10,214 bases of DNA. Source: Deltaproteobacteria bacterium. GTDB taxonomy: Bacteria; Bdellovibrionota; UBA1018. Below, piece by piece: positions 6,139-10,214 of the stretch; the stretch's first letter is position 1; the number at the start of each line of letters is the position of its first letter. Made by a program: the position numbers and the translations under genes. Under the pieces are notes generated by a model. It had not been told where the DNA came from. It saw only the letters and a list, made by a program, of their open reading frames with translations, and did not search any database. The stretch is from NCBI GenBank assembly GCA_016194835.1, contig JACQAU010000291.1, positions 1 to 10,214 of the forward strand. The letters are read 5' to 3'.

Positions 6139-7122
6139 TTAATTAATAATTCCTGCTCTTTCTCCTTTTACAAAAAACTTAATCATCTGTTCTGCCGCTA
6201 CTTGTGCAACTCTCTCTTGTGCTTCGAAAGTAGAAGCCCCCAAATGTGGGGTGCAAATAATCTTAGAATGCTGAAACAGAGGGTTTGGAAACTGTGGAGG
6301 CTCTTTCTCATACACATCAAATGCCGCGCCACTTAATTTGCCTTGATCTAAAGCGGCAATTACAGCTTTTTCGTCAACAATACCACCTCTAGAGCAATTG
6401 ATTAAAAAAGCCTTGTCCTTCATTTTTGAAATTTGATCTGAACAAATTAAATACCCTTTGGTTTTTGGAATATGAATAGTAATGACGTGAGAGTGATTTA
6501 GTGCTTCATCTAAAGTCTGAGCTAACTTAAAATTTTCATCATTTTTTGAAATCTGAAGCGGTAGTTGTGACAGGGATTTTACTGCCGGATCATAACCAAT
6601 GACTTTCATGCCAAGCCCCAAAGCTTTTTCAGCAACGATTTTGCCAATATTTCCCAAACCTAAAACTCCTAAAATTTTACCTGTAACTTCATGACCCTTA
6701 AAACTTTCTCGATCCCATTTGTTTTCTCGCAAAGAAATCATAGATTGAGGAATCATCCTAAACATCGCAAAAAGAAGACTAATAGCTTGCTCCGCTGCAG
6801 CAAGAGAATTGGCGGTGGCAGTATTCATTACTGGTATTTTTCTTTCAGTTGCTACTTTAACATCAATATTGTCTACTCCAGCACCAGCTCTAACAATAAG
6901 TTTTAGTGATGTCCCGAGTTCAATCAACTCTCTAGTCAAAGTAGTCGCAGAACGAATCACAACACAATCATATAAAGGAATAATTTTTGCAAGATCGTGA
7001 CTTGCGATAGATTTTCTTAAATCAATATCAAATTGTGAATAGTGCTTAAAAAGCTCTAAGCCTTCTTTAGCTAAACCGTCTGTAATTAAAACTTTTGTTA
7101 TAGATTCTTTTTGTGTGCTCAT
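6139..7122 (-). CDS. serA: D-3-phosphoglycerate dehydrogenase, short form
   Basis: D-isomer-specific 2-hydroxyacid dehydrogenase, most likely oxidising 3-phosphoglycerate to 3-phosphohydroxypyruvate with NAD as the first step of serine synthesis. In the 327-aa product, the NAD-binding GLGNIG is at 155-160, with the acidic residue at the end of the second strand at Asp178. The catalytic set is Arg245 (NCSRGG), Glu274 (YEKEPP) and His293 (TPHLGAS). The protein stops after the catalytic core and has no ASB or ACT domain, so serine feedback through ACT is not expected. The ATG at 7122 is chosen because AAGGGG precedes it. An upstream in-frame ATG at 7152 lies inside the aminotransferase gene and lacks such a site. 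The gap to the upstream stop is 10 nt. Other 2-hydroxyacid substrates cannot be excluded, but the neighbouring aminotransferase supports the serine role. Confidence 0.9.
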   Translation of the reverse strand: MSTQKESITKVLITDGLAKEGLELFKHYSQFDIDLRKSIASHDLAKIIPLYDCVVIRSATTLTRELIELGTSLKLIVRAGAGVDNIDVKVATERKIPVMNTATANSLAAAEQAISLLFAMFRMIPQSMISLRENKWDRESFKGHEVTGKILGVLGLGNIGKIVAEKALGLGMKVIGYDPAVKSLSQLPLQISKNDENFKLAQTLDEALNHSHVITIHIPKTKGYLICSDQISKMKDKAFLINCSRGGIVDEKAVIAALDQGKLSGAAFDVYEKEPPQFPNPLFQHSKIICTPHLGASTFEAQERVAQVAAEQMIKFFVKGERAGIIN

Positions 7123-7132
7123 GCTCGCCCCT

Positions 7133-8281
7133 TTATAATTTCGCATTTGCAAAAGTTTTTAACACAGCTCCAACACCTTTGCCAAATTCGACCGGGTAAC
7201 CTAAATCATTCAGAGTAAGTTCTAAACAAGAAATCCCAGTTGTGATGTCAAACCTATCACAATATCCAAAGTGAGAAAGTCTAAATATTTTTCCTTCCAG
7301 CTCGTCTTGTCCGCCTGCAATGGTAACTCCATACTTATCACGCATTGTTTTTGGTATAGCCTTGCCGTCTTTGATCTGTGGTGGCACCTTGACAGCTGTT
7401 ACTGCAGGTGAAGGAGATTTGCTTGCTAAAATTTCTAAACCCAACGCTTGTATTGCATTTCGAGTGGCTCTTGCTAACAAGTCATGACGAGCAAAAACAT
7501 TTTGCAAACCTTCTTCTTTTATCATTTTTAGACTTTCCTCTAAACCTTGAATTAGAGAAATTGCTGGAGTCCATGCGGTTTGATTTTTAGATAGAGCTTT
7601 TCTCTCTTTATCTAAATCAAAATAAAATTTTGGCAGTTCTGATCGCTCTCTCATGGCCCAAGCTTTGTCACTTAGAGCAATAAATGAAAGTCCTGGAGGG
7701 ATCATAAGTGCCTTTTGTGACCCTGTAATCATAACATCCAAGCCAAAAGCATCCATGGGTAAATCAAAGACACCACACGCCGTAATGGCATCACAAATAG
7801 TCAACAAATTATATTCTTTTGCAATTTTACAAATTTCTGGTGTGGGCATCTTAACACCCGTAGAAGTTTCAGAAGCTTGAAATAATATAGCCTTGGTATC
7901 TGTATTGGAGCGTACCGTAGTTTCGAGTTGGTTTGGTTCAATAGCGTTTCCTGGCACTAGTTTAATTTCAATTGGGTTTAGCCCATAATTTTTAGATATC
8001 TTTGTCCAACGCTCACCAAATTTTCCTCCATTGATAGTAATAACTTTATCACCTTTACTAAACAAATTAGAAACAGCAGCATCCATAGCTCCTGTTCCAG
8101 TAGACGCTAAAACAATAACATCTTGCTTGGTTTGAAATAAATACTTCAATCCTGTTTTAACTCCTTCGAACAAGGCTTGAAACTGTGGAGTCCTGTGATG
8201 CAAAATGGGTCTGGCAAAAATAGAAATTATATTTTCAGGCAAAGGTGTTGGCCCAGGTGTGAGTAAATAAGTTTTCTTCAT
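7133..8281 (-). CDS. Class V aminotransferase (alanine/serine-glyoxylate type), possible phosphoserine aminotransferase
   Basis: PLP enzyme of the alanine-glyoxylate/serine-pyruvate aminotransferase group, 382 aa. Visible are LTPGPTPLP at 7-15, HHRTP (28-32), the phosphate-binding STGTGAM (60-66), SETSTG (137-142), Asp164 in CDAITA to pair with the pyridine nitrogen, the Schiff-base Lys190 in TGSQKAL, and the substrate-carboxylate Arg334 in FRLSHFGY. It lies directly before a short serA, and no separate serC is visible. Members of this family are known to act as phosphoserine aminotransferase in some lineages, so conversion of 3-phosphohydroxypyruvate to phosphoserine is a reasonable inference. 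Glyoxylate transamination is the alternative. The ATG at 8281 is chosen because AAGGAG sits 8 nt upstream. The longer reading from 8305 lacks a site. Confidence 0.92.
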   Translation of the reverse strand: MKKTYLLTPGPTPLPENIISIFARPILHHRTPQFQALFEGVKTGLKYLFQTKQDVIVLASTGTGAMDAAVSNLFSKGDKVITINGGKFGERWTKISKNYGLNPIEIKLVPGNAIEPNQLETTVRSNTDTKAILFQASETSTGVKMPTPEICKIAKEYNLLTICDAITACGVFDLPMDAFGLDVMITGSQKALMIPPGLSFIALSDKAWAMRERSELPKFYFDLDKERKALSKNQTAWTPAISLIQGLEESLKMIKEEGLQNVFARHDLLARATRNAIQALGLEILASKSPSPAVTAVKVPPQIKDGKAIPKTMRDKYGVTIAGGQDELEGKIFRLSHFGYCDRFDITTGISCLELTLNDLGYPVEFGKGVGAVLKTFANAKL

Positions 8282-8331
8282 ACGATGTATCTCCTTAGAA
8301 GACATGCATTATTAAAGACGATAGAAACACT

Positions 8332-8356
8332 ACCTTACAAAGGATCACCTTACAAA
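8332..8356. promoter_or_regulatory. Direct repeat upstream of the aminotransferase gene, possible operator
   Basis: ACCTTACAAA occurs at 8332-8341 and 8347-8356, a perfect 10-bp direct repeat with a 15-bp period. It sits in the 104-bp gap between the 135-aa protein gene and the aminotransferase, 50-75 bp before the start codon. Read on the minus strand it gives TTTGTAAGGT twice, each with a weak -35-like TTGTAA. TTAATAAT closer to the gene could serve as a -10, but spacing is about 19 bp, so a promoter is only tentative. No terminator hairpin is seen in this gap. Confidence 0.3.
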
Positions 8357-8385
8357 TTTTTTATGTGCAAAGAAAGAGGAAATTA

Positions 8386-8793
8386 TTAATGCGCCTGCAC
8401 CTTGCTAAGCTTAATTAGTTTTTTGTTTTGCTTTTGCGTTAACACCTCATCTAAAATAGTTAACGCCTCATGACGCAAATCGTTTTCATAAATAAATCTA
8501 TAAAAATTTTCCATATCCGGGTGATGTCTAAAGCTTTTAAATGACGTAGAGGCATCCGTAGTAGTGCTTGCGCTTGCTAATGCAGCACCATTAGCACCAT
8601 CTGGCGATGAAAGAGAAAGTGTCTGAACTTCTTCTTTTTCATGTGTATCTTCTGAGTCAATTATGTCTACCTCTGTTTCCTTAATTTTAGGAGATAGTGG
8701 CGCGGCATGGATGTCCTTGCTTTTTTCTTGGCTTTCTTTGAGATGTTGTGGTTTTTGAACTCTTCGTTTCCCAATAATCTGTTTTTTATTCAT
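8386..8793 (-). CDS. Hypothetical 135-aa charged protein coupled to the sigma-54 activator
   Basis: No family recognised. Residues 1-25 are strongly basic (MNKKQIIGKRRVQK). Residues 26-60 are acidic and charged, 61-85 are low-complexity Ser/Thr/Ala, and the C-terminal block from about 88 (FRHHPDMENFYRFIYENDL) to 120 looks like a compact amphipathic helical unit. There is no signal peptide or membrane segment, so it is probably cytoplasmic. Its ATG overlaps the stop of the sigma-54 activator (ATGA, 8790-8793), with AAAAAGGAG just upstream inside that gene. The two proteins are therefore made in tandem, and it could be a partner or anti-activator of the regulator, which has no sensory domain of its own. 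This is inference from position only. Confidence 0.8.
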   Translation of the reverse strand: MNKKQIIGKRRVQKPQHLKESQEKSKDIHAAPLSPKIKETEVDIIDSEDTHEKEEVQTLSLSSPDGANGAALASASTTTDASTSFKSFRHHPDMENFYRFIYENDLRHEALTILDEVLTQKQNKKLIKLSKVQAH

Positions 8794-9776
8794 AATTGAC
8801 TCCTTTTTAGCAAGAAATCTTGAGTTTCTCTAGTGCTTTTTAACATGCCATAGTTATGGAGCTTATTGTAAAGTGTTTTTAGAGTAATTTTCAAATTCCG
8901 TGCTGTTTGGGCTTTATTGCCTTGGCAATGAGTAAGTACCCGTAAGATATGATTTTTTTCAATTTCATCTAAAGTCAACTCCAGATCAAGTTTTTTTATT
9001 TTCATCTGCTGTAGGGTTGGAGTTCTAATTTCTATAGGGACATCATCTAAAGACAGAGTATTGCCTTCGGTAAGAATTTTCATTCTTTCTATGATATTTT
9101 CTAATTCCCTAATGTTTCCTGGCCATGGGTAGTGTGCAAATAACTCTAAAACCGGTGGATCTATTTGAAAAACTTTTTCTTGACCTGTTTTGTTTAGAAA
9201 ATATTCAACAAGTATGGGAATGTCTGCAGTTCTATCTCTCAATGGAGGTATTTTTAAGGTAATAGTATTTAGTCTATAGAATAAATCTTCTCTAAATTTT
9301 TCTTCTTTGATTTGCCCCTCTAAATCGCGATGTGTGGCACTAATAACTCTTACATTCACATGAATTGGGTGTTTACCCCCTACTCGATAAAATTCGCCAT
9401 TTTGTAAAAAACGAAGTAATTTAGACTGAATACCCAGCGAGAGTTCACCGATTTCATCTAGAAATAGGCTGCCACCACTTGCTATTTCGCAAAGTCCTAT
9501 TTTTTTAGCATTAGCTCCAGTATATGATCCTTTTTCGTGGCCAAAGAGTTCTGATTCTAAAAGTGATTCCTGCAAGTTCCCACAATTTAAAGTGACAAAT
9601 GGCATAGCTGCTCGGTTACTTTTTAGATGAAGCTGTCTTGCTATTAATTCTTTTCCAGTACCACTTTCTCCTAAAATTAACACAGTACTTGTAGTGGGTG
9701 CAATTTTATCCACTAAGGCTAGAATTTCTAAGATAGGCTTGCTTTTGCCAATAAAGTTCTTACTATTTGAGTGCAC
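8790..9776 (-). CDS. Sigma-54-dependent transcriptional activator lacking a receiver domain (PspF-like architecture)
   Basis: AAA+ enhancer-binding protein that would remodel sigma-54 RNA polymerase. With the GTG start it has 328 aa. The central domain starts almost at once: Walker A GESGTGK (36-42), the sigma-54 contact loop GSYTGA (83-88, a variant of GAFTGA), Walker B GSLFLDE (102-108), arginine-finger candidates in FREDLFYRL (161-169), and sensor II PWPGNIREL (217-225). A Fis-type helix-turn-helix (NKAQTARNLKITLKTLYNKL) ends the protein at about 286-305. There is no N-terminal receiver, GAF or PAS domain, and no open frame upstream to suggest truncation. GTG 9776 is chosen because GGAG lies 7 nt upstream. 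A TTG at 9803 reads nine codons longer, but AAGGAG abuts it with no spacing. Activity is probably set by a partner protein or by gene expression. Confidence 0.95.
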   Translation of the reverse strand: MHSNSKNFIGKSKPILEILALVDKIAPTTSTVLILGESGTGKELIARQLHLKSNRAAMPFVTLNCGNLQESLLESELFGHEKGSYTGANAKKIGLCEIASGGSLFLDEIGELSLGIQSKLLRFLQNGEFYRVGGKHPIHVNVRVISATHRDLEGQIKEEKFREDLFYRLNTITLKIPPLRDRTADIPILVEYFLNKTGQEKVFQIDPPVLELFAHYPWPGNIRELENIIERMKILTEGNTLSLDDVPIEIRTPTLQQMKIKKLDLELTLDEIEKNHILRVLTHCQGNKAQTARNLKITLKTLYNKLHNYGMLKSTRETQDFLLKRSQL

Positions 9777-9821
9777 AACCACGCTCCAAAAAACAAAATT
9801 CAACTCCTTACTCTTAGCTGT

Positions 9822-9858
9822 TTTACACCCAAGAGAGTTCCTTCTCCTTGGCTGTAAA
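9822..9858 (-). promoter_or_regulatory. 37-nt leader hairpin of the sigma-54 activator mRNA
   Basis: On the minus strand TTTACA (9853-9858) pairs with TGTAAA (9822-9827). After one G-G mismatch, CCAAGGAGA (9843-9851) pairs with TCTCTTGG (9829-9836) with a single bulged G, around an AGGAAC loop. The stem begins within a few bases of the predicted transcription start. It may stabilise the mRNA, control translation or be a protein-binding inverted repeat. It has no T tract, so it is not a terminator. Confidence 0.5.
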
Positions 9859-9867
9859 GACTATGCA

Positions 9868-9896
9868 ATGCTACAGGTATAACGACGTGTGGTCAA
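9868..9896 (-). promoter_or_regulatory. Predicted promoter of the sigma-54 activator gene
   Basis: On the minus strand, TTGACC (9891-9896) is spaced 17 bp from TAGCAT (9868-9873), giving transcription from about 9861 and a leader of roughly 85 nt. The match is fair (five of six and four of six bases). No sigma-54 GG/GC promoter was seen for this gene. Confidence 0.45.
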
Positions 9897-9908
9897 GAAT
9901 AAATTGAC

Positions 9909-9925
9909 AATAATAGTATATTATT
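9909..9925. promoter_or_regulatory. 17-bp AT-rich palindrome, possible operator
   Basis: AATAATA (9909-9915) and TATTATT (9919-9925) are perfect inverted repeats around GTA. The palindrome lies just upstream of the predicted minus-strand -35 at 9891-9896, a usual activator position. It also abuts a consensus TTGACA (9904-9909) on the plus strand, for which I find no well-spaced -10. Confidence 0.3.
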
Positions 9926-9979
9926 CCGTTTATTAAATATGTAATAAAATCAGCCGGTTACTGGCGTAGAGAACTATCT

Positions 9980-10008
9980 ACTGTAACAGTTATCGTTACT
10001 GTTACTGT
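9980..10008. repeat. Imperfect inverted repeat (11-bp arms, 7-nt loop)
   Basis: ACTGTAACAGT (9980-9990) pairs with ACTGTTACTGT (9998-10008), 10 of 11 positions, around TATCGTT. On the plus strand it is followed by a loosely T-rich TTTAATTCTT, so a weak terminator is possible. On the minus strand it directly follows the stop of the 34-aa ORF. The GTAAC in its left arm can also pair with GTTAC at 9957-9961 as part of a different stem. Confidence 0.45.
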
Positions 10009-10214
10009 TTAATTCTTAGACGCGTACACCCAATCAGATTTATAAAAATATCTCTCAAAGCTTTTATTTAATCCGGTCCACCTACCCGATGTTTGGTCCT
10101 GCTCAATAAACATTCTAAGTAACTAGTCAGCAGTTTCTATAGTTCAAAGAAACTCTGTGTCAGTGAGCGGTGTCTGTGTCAGATGACAGTGCCGGATAAC
10201 AGTTTGCCAGTTTA

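Larger units (their letters stand above)
9859..10214. other. Intergenic region without a convincing gene
   Basis: The region has stop codons in all frames and no gene I can support. It contains the sigma-54 activator promoter, an AT-rich palindrome AATAATA/TATTATT (9909-9925), an imperfect hairpin at 9980-10008, and a 34-aa minus ORF (10009-10113) with no clear ribosome-binding site. Further right lie a 7-bp stem AGTTTCT/AGAAACT (10132-10154), a CTGTGTCAG direct repeat (10155-10163 and 10174-10182) and a TGTCA/TGACA inverted repeat (10177-10188). The right end may belong to a gene or control region outside the window. Confidence 0.6.

Noticed and set aside
7123..7152. Upstream ATG for serA at 7152
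   Set aside because: It lies inside the aminotransferase gene without a ribosome-binding site, while AAGGGG precedes the ATG at 7122.
9777..9803. TTG 9803 as the start of the sigma-54 activator
   Set aside because: AAGGAG directly abuts the TTG with no spacer. GTG 9776 has GGAG at a 7-nt distance.
9904..9936. A strong plus-strand promoter from the consensus TTGACA at 9904
   Set aside because: No acceptable -10 occurs at 16-18 bp. The nearest candidates are at about 8 or 21 bp, and no gene follows.
10145..10214. Open minus frames running in from the right edge as the end of a gene
   Set aside because: Two different frames are open for only about 20 codons, which is expected by chance, and neither resembles a known C-terminus.

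Overview
The window reads as an ordinary chromosomal segment of an AT-rich Gram-negative bacterium. My best guess is a Bdellovibrio-like predator or another member of the old Deltaproteobacteria. The guess rests on gene style only: prepilin-like exported proteins, a PspF-like sigma-54 activator, and a tRNA gene with no encoded CCA. It is an inference, not an identification.

Left part (1-160): a minus-strand tRNA-Lys(TTT) gene has its own promoter. Its 3' end runs into four tandem copies of a 14-bp unit that repeat the last 8 nt of the tRNA. Plus-strand block (about 230-4807): behind a promoter that overlaps a 22-bp palindrome lie three paralogous proteins of roughly 460-494 aa. Each has a prepilin-type N-terminus and a large C-terminal region with four shared cysteines. 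All junctions are ATGA stop/start overlaps. Between the first and second paralogue sit two tandem 80-bp repeats, each encoding a 27-aa ORF that starts in the stop codon of the ORF before it. The second paralogue carries a one-base frameshift near 2175, so it is broken or contains a sequencing error.

Minus-strand block (9776 down to 4804): a sigma-54 activator with no receiver domain overlaps a small charged protein of unknown function by four bases. After a gap of about 100 nt come a class V aminotransferase, a short 3-phosphoglycerate dehydrogenase and PurA, closely packed. The aminotransferase and dehydrogenase together could supply phosphoserine for serine synthesis. PurA makes adenylosuccinate for AMP. 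purA meets the third pilin-like gene tail to tail, and both stop codons lie in one TTAA.

Right end (9860-10214): no convincing gene. It holds the likely promoter of the sigma-54 activator, several inverted repeats and a weak 34-aa ORF. The most unusual items are the tandem coupled mini-ORFs between pilin-like genes, the multiplied tRNA acceptor end, and the three-paralogue pilin-like operon itself.
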